Assembly (NCBI GenBank): GCA_020636275.1
Contig: JACJYD010000003.1
Span: forward strand, 62,001-126,000
Source: Lewinellaceae bacterium
GTDB lineage: Bacteria > Bacteroidota > Bacteroidia > Chitinophagales > Saprospiraceae
DNA: 64,000 bases
Direction of reading: 5' to 3'
The notes beneath the pieces are model-generated. The model did no database searches, had not been told where the DNA came from, and was given only the letters and a program-made list of their open reading frames with translations. A program made the translations under genes and the position numbers. Below are positions 26,445-37,264 of this stretch, piece after piece (within the stretch, counting starts at the first letter, position 1; each line of letters begins with the position of its first letter).

Positions 26445-26936
26445 ATGGAAAAAATTTCTTTGCCTGCCGGTGTGGACAGGATGGACCTTCAGATTCTACG
26501 CCTTTTGCAGGAAGACGCCACCCTCACCCACAAAGAATTAGCGGCCAAATTGGGCCTTACCATCACCCCCGTATATGAGCGGGTGCGACGTCTGGAGCGC
26601 GAGGGATTTCTCCGGAAATACGTGGCCCTCGTACCCCCGGAAAAGCTGGGATTCGGCCTGGTCGCCTTTTGCAACGTTTCCCTGGTCCAGCATTCCACCC
26701 CGCTATTGAAACTTTTTGAGGAAAAAGTGCGCGCCCTGAACGAAGTGGTCACCTGCTACCACATCGCCGGACAGTTCGACTACCTGTTGCAGATCATCGT
26801 GCCGGATATGGAAGCCTACCAGCACTTCATCGTCGATAAACTCGCCGCCCTCGACAATATTCGCCAGGTGCAAAGTTCGTTCGTGATGACGGAAGTTAAG
26901 TATTCCACTGCCTTACCTTTGGGAGAAAATTATTAG
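26445..26936 (+). CDS. Lrp/AsnC-family transcriptional regulator
   Basis: 163 residues from MEKISLPAGV; an upstream in-frame TTG would add 16 unconvincing residues. N-terminal helix-turn-helix (MDLQILRLLQEDATLTHKEL, then LGLTITPVYERVRRLEREGF) and a C-terminal RAM ligand-binding domain (VVTCYHIAGQFDYLLQIIV). These proteins sense amino acids and form octamers. It probably controls the divergent PLP enzyme gene. Confidence 0.92.
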   Translation: MEKISLPAGVDRMDLQILRLLQEDATLTHKELAAKLGLTITPVYERVRRLEREGFLRKYVALVPPEKLGFGLVAFCNVSLVQHSTPLLKLFEEKVRALNEVVTCYHIAGQFDYLLQIIVPDMEAYQHFIVDKLAALDNIRQVQSSFVMTEVKYSTALPLGENY

Positions 26937-27024
26937 TTTTCAGTTTTTAATTTCCGGTTTTTAGTTTTCAGTTGTTTCACTAAAAACTAAAAACTAAAAA
27001 CTAAAAACTAAAAACTAAAAACTG
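26936..27024. repeat. A/T-rich heptamer repeats with an inverted counterpart
   Basis: Several copies of AGTTTTT-like heptamers (26932-26973) are followed by at least six head-to-tail copies of CTAAAAA/AAAAACT (26980-27022). The two halves are complementary and can fold into an A/T hairpin between the Lrp gene and uvrC. Similar TTTTTAATTTTTAG blocks occur near 23570-23600. Confidence 0.7.
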
Positions 27025-27035
27025 AAGCCCCCTGT

Positions 27036-28841
27036 ATGACCCTCGACGATTACAAAACCATCCAACCTACCCTCCCCGACCAACCGGGAGTGTACAAATA
27101 CATCGATGAAGATGGCGTGATCCTGTATGTGGGTAAGGCGAAGAGCCTCAAAAAGCGGGTAGCCTCCTACTTCGTGGGCTCCATCGCCCAACAGGCGCAC
27201 AAGACCCGTACTATGCTCAAGCATGCCCGGACACTGGAGTTTATCATCGTGGAAACGGAGGCTGACGCTCTGTTGCTGGAAAACACCCTGATCAAGAAAT
27301 TCCAGCCCCGATACAATGTGATGCTGAAAGACGGGAAGTCGTATTCCTATATCTGCGTTAAAAAGGAGCGCTTCCCAAGGGTTTATCTCACCCGAAAGGT
27401 AGTACGCGACGGCTCCACCTACTTCGGACCTTACACTTCCAGGTACCAGTTAAAGATCATTTTGGAACTGATCAAAACGCTGTTCCCGCTGCGCAATTGC
27501 ACCTACAATTTGTCGGAAGATCAGATTGCCGCCGGTAAGTACAAGGTCTGCCTGGAATATCACATCAAAAATTGCCAGGGCCCCTGCGTGGGGTATGAAG
27601 AAGAAGCCGCCTACAATGAAAAGATCGAGCAGATCAAGAATATCCTGAAGGGCCATTTCGGTCCGGTCAAGCGGCATTTTACCGATCAGATGGAACGGCT
27701 GGCTGAAAACCTGGAATTCGAAAAAGCCCACCTGCTCAAGGAGAAACTCGCGGCTTTCGAAGACTACCAGGGAAAATCGACCGTCGTCAACCCCAATATC
27801 AAGGACGTGGACGTATTCTCCATCGCTTCCGACGACAAGCAGGCCTACGTCAACTACATCAAGGTGGTCAACGGCGCCATTATCAATACCCTGACAGAGG
27901 AACTGGTCAAAAACCTGGATCAGGAGGAGAAAGATATTCTGGAATACGCCATTCCCATACTCCGCGAGCGCTTCAACAGCATCGCGCCGGAGGTGCTCAC
28001 CCCGTTCAGGATTGATCTCCCGGAGGGCGATTTTCAACTCACTGTGCCGAAGATCGGCGACAAACGCAAGTTGGTAGAGCTATCGATCAAAAACGTGCTC
28101 TACTACAAAATGCAGCAACAACGGGATCAGGCTTCTACGCAGCGCAAACAGACCCCGGCCGAGCGCATCCTGCGCACTTTGCAGGAAGACTTGCAGATGA
28201 ACGAGGTTCCGCTGCATATCGAGTGTTTCGATAACTCCAACATCCAGGGCTCAAACCCGGTGTCGTCGTGCGTCGTGTTCAAAAATGCCAAGCCTTCCAA
28301 GAAAGACTACCGGCATTTCAACGTCAAGTCGGTGGAAGGTCCCAATGATTTTGCATCGATGGAGGAGGTGGTGTACCGGCGTTACAAGCGGATGCTGGAC
28401 GAAGACCAATCCCTGCCGCAGTTGATCATCATCGACGGGGGGAAGGGGCAATTGAGCGCTGCAATGGAGAGCCTGAATAAGCTGGGCATTGCCGACCGCG
28501 TGACCGTCATCGGTATTGCCAAGCGTTTGGAGGAGATCTTTTTTCCGAACGATCCACTGCCGCTTTACATCAACAAAAAATCGGAAAGCCTCAAGCTCAT
28601 CCAGCAGGCCCGCAACGAAGCGCACCGCTTTGCCATCACTTTCCACCGCAACCAGCGTTCGCGCAATTTCACCCAAACGGAGTTGACCGCTATTCCCGGT
28701 ATCGGCGAAAAAACAGCGGAAAAGCTGCTCCGCCATTTCGGTTCGGTGAAAAAAGTGAGAGAGGCCCTGATCACGGATCTCACGCCCGTCATCGGACCGA
28801 AAGGCGCCAAGGCCGTACGGGCCTATTTTGAAAATCAATGA
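27036..28841 (+). CDS. uvrC: Excinuclease ABC subunit C
   Basis: 601 residues, normal length. It makes the dual incision in nucleotide excision repair. Order: GIY-YIG domain (QPGVYKYIDEDGVILYVGKA, with the catalytic Arg and Glu regions following), a cysteine-containing linker (CLEYHIKNCQGPC), a UVR motif (ENLEFEKAHLLKEKLAAFED), an RNase H-like endonuclease domain (HIECFDNSNIQGSNPVSSCV; LIIIDGGKGQLSAA) and a C-terminal helix-hairpin-helix pair (AIPGIGEKTAEKLLRHFGS). It is preceded by the heptamer-repeat region. Confidence 0.97.
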   Translation: MTLDDYKTIQPTLPDQPGVYKYIDEDGVILYVGKAKSLKKRVASYFVGSIAQQAHKTRTMLKHARTLEFIIVETEADALLLENTLIKKFQPRYNVMLKDGKSYSYICVKKERFPRVYLTRKVVRDGSTYFGPYTSRYQLKIILELIKTLFPLRNCTYNLSEDQIAAGKYKVCLEYHIKNCQGPCVGYEEEAAYNEKIEQIKNILKGHFGPVKRHFTDQMERLAENLEFEKAHLLKEKLAAFEDYQGKSTVVNPNIKDVDVFSIASDDKQAYVNYIKVVNGAIINTLTEELVKNLDQEEKDILEYAIPILRERFNSIAPEVLTPFRIDLPEGDFQLTVPKIGDKRKLVELSIKNVLYYKMQQQRDQASTQRKQTPAERILRTLQEDLQMNEVPLHIECFDNSNIQGSNPVSSCVVFKNAKPSKKDYRHFNVKSVEGPNDFASMEEVVYRRYKRMLDEDQSLPQLIIIDGGKGQLSAAMESLNKLGIADRVTVIGIAKRLEEIFFPNDPLPLYINKKSESLKLIQQARNEAHRFAITFHRNQRSRNFTQTELTAIPGIGEKTAEKLLRHFGSVKKVREALITDLTPVIGPKGAKAVRAYFENQ

Positions 28842-28843
28842 AG

Positions 28844-29704
28844 CTATTTGGACACTTCCCCGGGAGCGAGCTCTCTTTCCCTTTCCTTTTTCTTATTCCA
28901 ACCCGGCCTTCCCAATAGATTCTGGAAAACATCCTCTGCCGTCCTGGAACGGAACAGGTCCCTGAACATGGCGACCCATTCGAAGAAAACAATCTTGATG
29001 ATATTTTGTGTCTTGATATTTTCGGTTAATCCGAATACCACCTCTTCCTTTTCCTGGGCAAAGGTGCCGAAAAGCCGGTCCCAGATAATGAGGACGGCCC
29101 CGTAATTCTTATCGAGGTATTGGGGATTGGAACCATGGTGTACCCGGTGATGGCTGGGCGTATTGAAGACGTATTCCAGAATGCCCCAGGAACGCATGGT
29201 ATTCGTATGGATGGGAAATTGGTAAAAGAAGGCGATGGAATCCATCAGGAGGATCTGTTCGGGGGCAAACCCGATCGCTGCCAGGGGGAACCACAGGACG
29301 AACCGGTACAGCACGATAAGAAAACTCCCTCGCATCGAGGTAGACATATTGTACAATTCGGAGGAATGGTGCACCGAATGGGACGCCCAAAGGATCCGGA
29401 TCTCGTGGCTCCAGCGATGGAAAAAGTAAAAGAGCAGATCGTTGAGGAAGAACAGGATCACCCAGGCCCACCATTGATTCCCGATATCAAAAAGTGCGTA
29501 TTGGTGGAAATAGGCAAAGGACGCCAATATCGTTCCTTTCACCAGAACTACCTTGAAAACAAAGTCGAAGAACCCGATCAGCAGGTTGTTGAACAGGTCA
29601 TGCTTCTCATAGGAATGGGGTATGTTCTTGCGCTTGACCACAAAGTACTCGACCACGAGAGAAAGAAAGAAAAGGATGACAGCAATAATTGTGGTGATGT
29701 CCAT
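28844..29704 (-). CDS. Sterol desaturase/fatty acid hydroxylase-family protein
   Basis: 286 residues from MDITTIIAVI, chosen over an upstream start because it opens directly with a membrane helix. Integral membrane di-iron enzyme with the His boxes HRWSHE, HSVHHSS and HHRVHHGSN plus several membrane helices. The family hydroxylates or desaturates sterols, fatty acids, carotenoids or ether lipids; the substrate is not deducible here. Its stop lies two bases from the end of convergent uvrC. Confidence 0.88.
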   Translation of the reverse strand: MDITTIIAVILFFLSLVVEYFVVKRKNIPHSYEKHDLFNNLLIGFFDFVFKVVLVKGTILASFAYFHQYALFDIGNQWWAWVILFFLNDLLFYFFHRWSHEIRILWASHSVHHSSELYNMSTSMRGSFLIVLYRFVLWFPLAAIGFAPEQILLMDSIAFFYQFPIHTNTMRSWGILEYVFNTPSHHRVHHGSNPQYLDKNYGAVLIIWDRLFGTFAQEKEEVVFGLTENIKTQNIIKIVFFEWVAMFRDLFRSRTAEDVFQNLLGRPGWNKKKERERELAPGEVSK

Positions 29705-29825
29705 TTTTCTCTTTTTTGCCGAAAAATAGGGGAAAAACCCTGAATGACGCAAGTTTCATTTCAGACTTCCCCGCTGAATTTTTCAGAGGGTTATTATTAA
29801 GAAAAAGTGAATTGACTGCCCTTTT

Positions 29826-31502
<1,677 letters not shown>

Positions 31503-31570
31503 TGATATGAATTGTGATAAATAGGCGCGATCCTATGGGTCGGATCTTGCCGCAAATATCCAAAAAATAT

Positions 31571-31800
31571 TGTAGTGAGGGGGTCACTAAGTCACCCCCT
31601 CACTACAAAATAAAAAGAATTGCCTCAAGTGGTTGATAGTCAAATAAATGGATGCCATTTTGTTCTTTTGGCCTTGAGGGGGTCACTAAGTCACCCCCTC
31701 ACTACAAAATAAAAAGAATTGCCTCAAGTGATTGATAGTCAAATAAATGAGTGCCATTTTGTTCTTTTGGCCTTGAGGGGGTCACTAAGTCACCCCCTCA
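31571..31800. repeat. 99-bp tandem repeat with three terminator-like hairpins
   Basis: Two units of 99 bp (31585-31683 and 31684-31782) differ at three positions, and a partial third unit runs to the stop of the TPR gene. Each boundary carries the dyad TGAGGGGGT-CACTAAGTC-ACCCCCTCA (31575-31602, 31675-31701, 31774-31800). The leftmost has a 14-bp stem (31571-31584 with 31594-31607) followed on the minus strand by a T-rich tract, so it can act as the terminator of the six-gene operon. The rightmost overlaps the TGA stop of the TPR gene. Confidence 0.9.
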
Positions 31801-32409
31801 CTTGAGAAGTGCCAGCCCTTCTTTTGCGCTTTCATCATCCGGATCGTAGAGCAATACTTTCTGGAACAGGGTTTTCGCTTCGTTCGATTTCCCCAGGGAG
31901 TACTTCGTCCAGGCGAGCAGGAGGAGCGTGTCGTAGTCGAAGGGATACATATTGACGACCTTTTGCAGGTAGCGTTCGGCATTGGAGTAATCCTGCCGGC
32001 CATAGTAGATCGAACCGATCCGGTAATTGGTCAGGGAATGGTTGGGATCGATCTCAAGGATCTCTTTGTATTTCAGCAGGATGGCATCCCATTGGCCCAA
32101 CGCCGAGGCCGGAAGGGCATAACCCAGGCGGGCTTCGATGGACATGGGCATCAGGTTGATGGCCTGTTGGTAATAGACGGCCGATTCGGTGAACAGACCG
32201 GCGTAATAGTGCAACCACCCCAGCCGCAGGTTGAGTTCATAACTCTTTTCGAAGTATACATCTTTGAGCACCTGGATGGCTTTGGTGTAATTGCCATCGG
32301 CTTCCAGGGTGTAACTTTCGGAAAAGGCTTTTTGAAGGGTCGCCTGGTTTTGGGCCGTTCCAATGGAAAAAGAAAGGAAAACGAGCAAAATGATCATCTG
32401 GATTTTCAT
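31798..32409 (-). CDS. Periplasmic TPR protein
   Basis: 203 residues with a signal peptide (IQMIILLVFLSFSIGTAQ, cleavage near residue 19). The rest consists of tetratricopeptide-type helix pairs (SYTLEADGNYTKAIQVLKDV, LGWLHYYAGLFTESAVYYQQ, IGSIYYGRQDYSNAERYLQK, LAWTKYSLGKSNEAKTLFQK). It is the last gene of the six-gene operon, overlapping the upstream gene by four bases (ATGA). A role as a periplasmic protein-binding partner of the outer-membrane protein before it is likely from context. Confidence 0.8.
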   Translation of the reverse strand: MKIQMIILLVFLSFSIGTAQNQATLQKAFSESYTLEADGNYTKAIQVLKDVYFEKSYELNLRLGWLHYYAGLFTESAVYYQQAINLMPMSIEARLGYALPASALGQWDAILLKYKEILEIDPNHSLTNYRIGSIYYGRQDYSNAERYLQKVVNMYPFDYDTLLLLAWTKYSLGKSNEAKTLFQKVLLYDPDDESAKEGLALLK

Positions 32410-33674
32410 AGGATGAAGTTTATTCCGGTAATGAATGTGTGATAGAAAAATGGGCGGCCTTCAAATTCGCGGTTTTCCCACTGGTACATGCCGTACAGGT
32501 AGAGGTGTTTGGAAACTTGCCAGCCGGCCTGCCCCCGCAACCGCTGGCGCATGATGCTGATCCCGTTGTCAAATACGGCTCCGCCGGCTTCGAAATAATC
32601 CGTCAACGGTTCGTGGAGGTAGTGAACTCCAAACGACCACCGCCCGGCCGGGAGCCATTGAAGTTGTGCCCCGAAAAAATAACGGATGCTGTCGTTCTGG
32701 ACCAGGACATTGGGCTGAACGCCGATCCGGATCGCCGGATGCAGCCGGAACAGCAGGTCCACCCCGCCTTGCCAGGTCGGCAGGATACCGGTGGAATCGA
32801 TCAGCACGGTGCTCATCATATTCCCCGGTCCGTTGCCAATGGTCCGGGTCGTCCGGGTATGAACCGGAGCATGGGAACCGCCGAGAAAGGGGCTGATCGT
32901 CCATCGGCCGGCCGAAAACTCCAGCCCGGCAGCCCCGACCCAGCCTTTCTGTTCGATCTGGGTGTGTAACCGGGCAAAAGGACCTGTATCCATATCGGGA
33001 ACGGTCCGGTCGATCCCTCCATTCAAATAATGGCCCGACAAATAGATCCCGATTCCTTTGGCGGCTTGCAGATGGAGGCTGCCGAAATACTCGTATTGCT
33101 CGATCTGATTGGCCAGAAACCGCTGTTGCAGGTAGCTGATCGAGTGATAATACCGCCAACGGAGACCGGGGCGGTGGCTCATGCCGACGGAACCGTACCC
33201 CAAGGGCTTGATCTCCACGATATTGCTGTTTTTCAGTCCGCCCTCCAGGTTGATATACTCCAGCAACTGCCGGGGGTTCAGTTGGTGGTATTGGTAAAAT
33301 AAACGTCCGAAGGGCTTGCTGCATAACCAGGCGTCGGCCGGCCGGCCGTTGTACAAATAGCTGTAGAAGAGGAATTCCTGGGAATAGGGATCGTGTGTAT
33401 TGAATGTCAGGGCTTTTTCGAAATGCCGGATGCTCTTCCAGTATTTGCGCTGCTTGAACGCGGCTTCCCCCAGCCGGTAGCGCAGGGCATAGGAATCGAT
33501 ACCGGCCCGGAGGGCCCGGTTTCCGATCCGGTTCAGTGAATCCCATTGCTGCAGCAGGTAGTATTGCAGGGTCTTTTGCTCCACCAGGCCGTAATTGAGC
33601 TCTTTCTGAGCCTGGAGCGCAACGCCGGATCCAAGAAAGAACAAGAGGAATATTATTTTTTTAAACCATTTCAT
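32406..33674 (-). CDS. TPR plus outer-membrane beta-barrel protein
   Basis: 422 residues from MKWFKKIIFLLFFLGSG, which gives a standard signal peptide ending near VALQAQ; the upstream extension is basic and unlikely. Residues about 25-120 form TPR-like helices (LGEAAFKQRKYWKSIRHFEK). From about 160 to the end the sequence is of amphipathic beta-strands (GLRWRYYHSISYLQQRF, GIGIYLSGHYLN, WTISPFLGGSHA) ending YHTFITGINFIL, typical of an outer-membrane barrel. The architecture resembles YaiO-like barrels. It overlaps the UT-M23 gene by 14 bases and the TPR gene by four. Confidence 0.75.
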   Translation of the reverse strand: MKWFKKIIFLLFFLGSGVALQAQKELNYGLVEQKTLQYYLLQQWDSLNRIGNRALRAGIDSYALRYRLGEAAFKQRKYWKSIRHFEKALTFNTHDPYSQEFLFYSYLYNGRPADAWLCSKPFGRLFYQYHQLNPRQLLEYINLEGGLKNSNIVEIKPLGYGSVGMSHRPGLRWRYYHSISYLQQRFLANQIEQYEYFGSLHLQAAKGIGIYLSGHYLNGGIDRTVPDMDTGPFARLHTQIEQKGWVGAAGLEFSAGRWTISPFLGGSHAPVHTRTTRTIGNGPGNMMSTVLIDSTGILPTWQGGVDLLFRLHPAIRIGVQPNVLVQNDSIRYFFGAQLQWLPAGRWSFGVHYLHEPLTDYFEAGGAVFDNGISIMRQRLRGQAGWQVSKHLYLYGMYQWENREFEGRPFFYHTFITGINFIL

Positions 33675-35886
33675 GCGCAGGGGTATTTTCCGGTTTTTCC
33701 TTCCAGGTCGCTTTCCAGGTGTTTTTTCCATCGGCCGCTTCCCATTCTTTCAGTTTCCCGTCTTCTACCCGGAGCCGGAAGGACTGCAGGACCTGGCTAC
33801 TGCTCCGGTTGTACAGGCTGACCTCCGATTGGAGTTCGAACTGCCGGGGACGAAGGGGATCGTCAACTTTCGTTTGGAGGACGCGGTACCGTGCTTTTTG
33901 AAACAGGAAGAACGGCGCCAGGAAGTCCTGGAAAATGCGCCACCCCCCGCCTGCGACCTGGTCGAGTGGCACCTCGTCGGCGATGTCGAGTTTTTTGTAG
34001 ATCCCGAGCAATACCCGGAAGGCGCCCAAGTAAAATTTGTACAGGAATGACTTTCGGTCCCCTTTAAATGAGGTAAAATAGAGCTGGACGTCGTCTTTGA
34101 CAAAATAGGCCAGGGAGTTGGTCCCGCGACAGTACAAATAGGTCTGGTTCCAGGCGTCGGTCCACACTTCCCAGTGAAAATCGACCTGTCCTTCCGGTCC
34201 TTCCATACGGAAATGGAGTTCCTGTCCGGGTATGAAGTGGAAGGCGTTTTCCAGAAGCGGGGTGGGATAGAGGTTGAAGATGGAATCGCCCTGCCGGGGA
34301 ATTCCGTGAGATACCAATTCCAGTCCGTCTTCTTTCTTTTTCAGGTAATGGGCAATGGGGTAAGCCATGGTCTTCGATCCCACGTATGGCGTAGCCTGGA
34401 CCTGAAAATGCACGTGGGGGACCGGTGATCGTCCGCTGTTGCCCAGGTGGGCCAGCACGGTGCTTTTTTCCACATACGCGCCTTTTTCCACCTGAAAACT
34501 GCCGGGCTTGAGGTGGCCGAGCATGGTGTATACCCCGGCTGCGTGCTGCAGGACGATGGCATTACCCCAGTTGCTCTCCAGGTTCACTTCCCCGACCGGA
34601 TTGTCGGGCACCTGATCGATGATCTCGACGACTGTGCCCGCGGCAGGGGCTAAAATGGGCAGATTGTAGGCGTAATAGTGTTCGGGGAGTTCGCCGGTTC
34701 CGCGGTAGTTCTTCCCTTCTCCATCCCGGATCTCAAAATCCCAGGCCTTCCCCCAATCGCCGAGGTGGGTGTATTTGCCGTCGTGCCCCTGCGAAACGAA
34801 CCATTCGCCGTAGAAGGGCAGGCCCAGTTTGACAAAGGTGGCCTGGGCGAAACGCCGGAGGTAATTGCGGTAGGCATACAGGTTTTTCTCCGGAACGTAC
34901 TGCTGAATAGCGGGTTTGATGAAATGGGGTTTCCCTGGATTTTGAAAATGGCTCGAATAAAGGACCAGCCAGACGATCGAAATAAAAGGAAGGGAGTATA
35001 TGGGCAGTTGCATGGGCTGAAGCACGGCAAAGCCGGCTGCGATAAACAGCGCCGCCAGCGGAGCGATGACAATGGCCAGGGAATACGTTTTCCAGTTGGG
35101 AAGAAAGAAAAACCCACCAACGGCGATGGAGCTGAGAATGAAGTTAAATCCGATGTTGGTGTATTGCAGCTGGCTGAAGTCGGCCCCGACAAACCAGTAA
35201 AACCAGAAACCGGTCATATAACCGAGCAGGGACAGGGTAAAGGAGATCCGCGAGCTGATGAGCAAAGCCACGGCGATCAGAATGCCCGTGCCGATATTTC
35301 CCTGAAAGAGTATGGCGGCAAGGGATTTGAAATAAATGGCGATGATAAGCGGAAATTCGAGATTGCTCACTTTTTCGTAAAAGACGACCAGGCCCGAGCC
35401 CCCCCAGCTGAATAGTTCATTCAACAGGTATATGCTGCCCATGTGGGTTTCCAGGGCTTCATACTGGCGGATGGCCAATAACAGCACCCACAGCGCGATC
35501 AGAAAAGGGGCGCTGAGGATGGGAAGCCCGTACTGCCCCAGCCAGTTCATCAGCATGACAGATACCAGCAGGGTGAGCAGACAGGCGGCCAGGAACACCA
35601 CAAAGAACGTAGCGTTGGATTGGTAGAGGAGCGATAATCCGAGCATGACCAGCAAGCTGTTCATGCCCAATAGCCCTTCCCGGATCAAGGACTTCTCCAG
35701 TCCGGCCAGCAGGGCCAGTCCGTTGGTCAACAAAACGGCTGCCAGTCCCCAGGCGCCCATATCGACGCGGAGGAAGGTTGCCAGCAGGATGAGGACCGCG
35801 GCGGTATAGTTCTTCGAAAAGAACAACTGGCCGTAGCTGAACAGCGTGCTGTCTAACCAGAAAGAGATGCTTTCGTTTTTTTTCAC
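33661..35886 (-). CDS. Urea-transporter-like membrane domain fused to M23 peptidase domain
   Basis: 741 residues. Residues about 1-310 form ten or so membrane helices with the two half-site signatures of urea transporters: REGLLGMNSLLVMLGLSLL (69-87) and FQGNIGTGILIAVALLISSR (194-213). Residues about 355-500 are an M23/LytM-type metallopeptidase: THLGDWGKAWDFEI with H374 and D383, LGHLKPGSF with H458, and the HVH motif at 491-493. About 240 beta-rich residues follow. It overlaps the decarboxylase gene by four bases. In the fusion the peptidase would face the periplasm. The transported solute need not be urea: the neighbours suggest an amine or small peptide made by the operon. Confidence 0.8.
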   Translation of the reverse strand: MKKNESISFWLDSTLFSYGQLFFSKNYTAAVLILLATFLRVDMGAWGLAAVLLTNGLALLAGLEKSLIREGLLGMNSLLVMLGLSLLYQSNATFFVVFLAACLLTLLVSVMLMNWLGQYGLPILSAPFLIALWVLLLAIRQYEALETHMGSIYLLNELFSWGGSGLVVFYEKVSNLEFPLIIAIYFKSLAAILFQGNIGTGILIAVALLISSRISFTLSLLGYMTGFWFYWFVGADFSQLQYTNIGFNFILSSIAVGGFFFLPNWKTYSLAIVIAPLAALFIAAGFAVLQPMQLPIYSLPFISIVWLVLYSSHFQNPGKPHFIKPAIQQYVPEKNLYAYRNYLRRFAQATFVKLGLPFYGEWFVSQGHDGKYTHLGDWGKAWDFEIRDGEGKNYRGTGELPEHYYAYNLPILAPAAGTVVEIIDQVPDNPVGEVNLESNWGNAIVLQHAAGVYTMLGHLKPGSFQVEKGAYVEKSTVLAHLGNSGRSPVPHVHFQVQATPYVGSKTMAYPIAHYLKKKEDGLELVSHGIPRQGDSIFNLYPTPLLENAFHFIPGQELHFRMEGPEGQVDFHWEVWTDAWNQTYLYCRGTNSLAYFVKDDVQLYFTSFKGDRKSFLYKFYLGAFRVLLGIYKKLDIADEVPLDQVAGGGWRIFQDFLAPFFLFQKARYRVLQTKVDDPLRPRQFELQSEVSLYNRSSSQVLQSFRLRVEDGKLKEWEAADGKNTWKATWKEKPENTPAHEMV

Positions 35887-37241
35887 AGGTCGAAGTGCTT
35901 CAGGTGTGCGGGCGTTTCTTCCCGATCCAATAGGTATTCGATCGTCTCATCCTTCCGGATAAGGTGGATGTTTTGATCCGTGTCGATCAGCACCACCTTG
36001 GGGCGTAAAGTGATGAATTGCATCCATTGGGTCAGGTTATATGCGCCGATCCGTTGCACCACCACTTGATCTCCCCTGTTGAGGGGCGGGAGTTTTACGT
36101 TCTCCCGCACCACGTCGATATTCATACACAGGGGGCCATACAGCACGGCTTCTTCTCCGTATTGGCTGCAATCTTGTGCCGGTGAAATAGTATGTTCATA
36201 CCAAAAAGAGGTGAACAATAAGTTCACCCCAAAGTCCATAATCGTCGCCCGACGACCGTCGGACAGACGCTTATTGGCAATAACTGTTCCTAAGAGATAG
36301 CCGGCATCGTCGACCAGTGCCCGGCCGGTTTCCAGGATGAGCAGCGGCAGCTCTTCTGTTTTGAAGCCCGCATTCAGCAAGGCGGAGCTGATGTGCTCAG
36401 CATATTCGTGGAAGGAAGGCGCCGTGTCGATGCCGGAGTGGTAGGCGCCCCGCAGGGTATTTTTGGAGGCAAAACCGCCTCCCAGGTCGATGTATTGGAT
36501 CAACTGGCCGAAGTGCTTTTTAATGCCCAGGGCCAGATCGCTGAGTTTGTGCGCAGCCGTGTGGTAGGCGTGTGCGGCGAGCATATAGGTGCCGATGTGG
36601 CAATGCAGGCCCACGAGGTCCATTTTATCGGTATGGATGATCTTGGTGATGGCGTCCCAGGCTTGCCCGCTTTCGTAGTTGAAACCAAATCGATCCCAGA
36701 TGGGCTGTACACCCGTGTCCATATTGACCCGGATGGCCACTTTGGGCCGTTTCCCGGTTTTGTTGCTCAACTCGATCAGAGTGTACAACTCATCCAGGTG
36801 ATCGATGTGAATAGGGGATTGGTGTTCCATCGCCATGAGTAGATCGGCTTCGGATTTATCCGGGCCGTTGAATAAGATCTTATCGCCGGGTACGCCGTTT
36901 CGGATGGCTTTTTGGTATTCAAAGCCCGAGACGACCTCGGCCCAGGAGCCTTCCTGGTGGAAAACGTTACATATCGCATTGAGGTAGTTGGTCTTGTACG
37001 ACCAGGCAAATTGAACGTTCGGGTAACGGGTGTTGAACGCCGTGTAGGCATCGCGGTAGGTCTGCCGCAGCGTGCGTTCGGAGAATACAAAAAGGGGCGA
37101 CCCATAGTCCCGGATCAGGTCTTTTACGGCAATGCCATCGACGTGCGTGATGGGGGTGAAACCGCTCTGGGCGCCGAATTTATTGGTAATGCCGGAGTTG
37201 AGTTGCTTGATGACCGGCCGTTCATAACGTAGCTTCTGCAT
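35883..37241 (-). CDS. Fold-III PLP decarboxylase (diaminopimelate/ornithine decarboxylase family)
   Basis: 452 residues. Alanine-racemase-like barrel with the PLP Lys at about 83 (AWSYKTNYLNAI), HCHIGTY (213-219), the glycine loop IDLGGGFA (251-258), an ETGRALV phosphate-site motif (304-310) and the C-terminal GPLCMNIDVV with the catalytic Cys at about 372. Diaminopimelate decarboxylases normally carry GPxCxSxD here, and the substrate-specificity segment is unlike lysA, so a different amino acid (or a carrier- or peptide-bound one) is likely. Located 23 bases after an ATP-grasp ligase gene and coupled to the transporter fusion, so probably part of a small-molecule or peptide pathway rather than lysine synthesis. 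Confidence 0.8.
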   Translation of the reverse strand: MQKLRYERPVIKQLNSGITNKFGAQSGFTPITHVDGIAVKDLIRDYGSPLFVFSERTLRQTYRDAYTAFNTRYPNVQFAWSYKTNYLNAICNVFHQEGSWAEVVSGFEYQKAIRNGVPGDKILFNGPDKSEADLLMAMEHQSPIHIDHLDELYTLIELSNKTGKRPKVAIRVNMDTGVQPIWDRFGFNYESGQAWDAITKIIHTDKMDLVGLHCHIGTYMLAAHAYHTAAHKLSDLALGIKKHFGQLIQYIDLGGGFASKNTLRGAYHSGIDTAPSFHEYAEHISSALLNAGFKTEELPLLILETGRALVDDAGYLLGTVIANKRLSDGRRATIMDFGVNLLFTSFWYEHTISPAQDCSQYGEEAVLYGPLCMNIDVVRENVKLPPLNRGDQVVVQRIGAYNLTQWMQFITLRPKVVLIDTDQNIHLIRKDETIEYLLDREETPAHLKHFDL

Positions 37242-37264
37242 GATAAGAATTTCAATTTTTACAA

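Noticed and set aside
31571..31800. CRISPR-like array
   Set aside because: Only two full units of 99 bases exist and the whole unit is conserved, with no variable spacers; it is a tandem duplication with hairpins.
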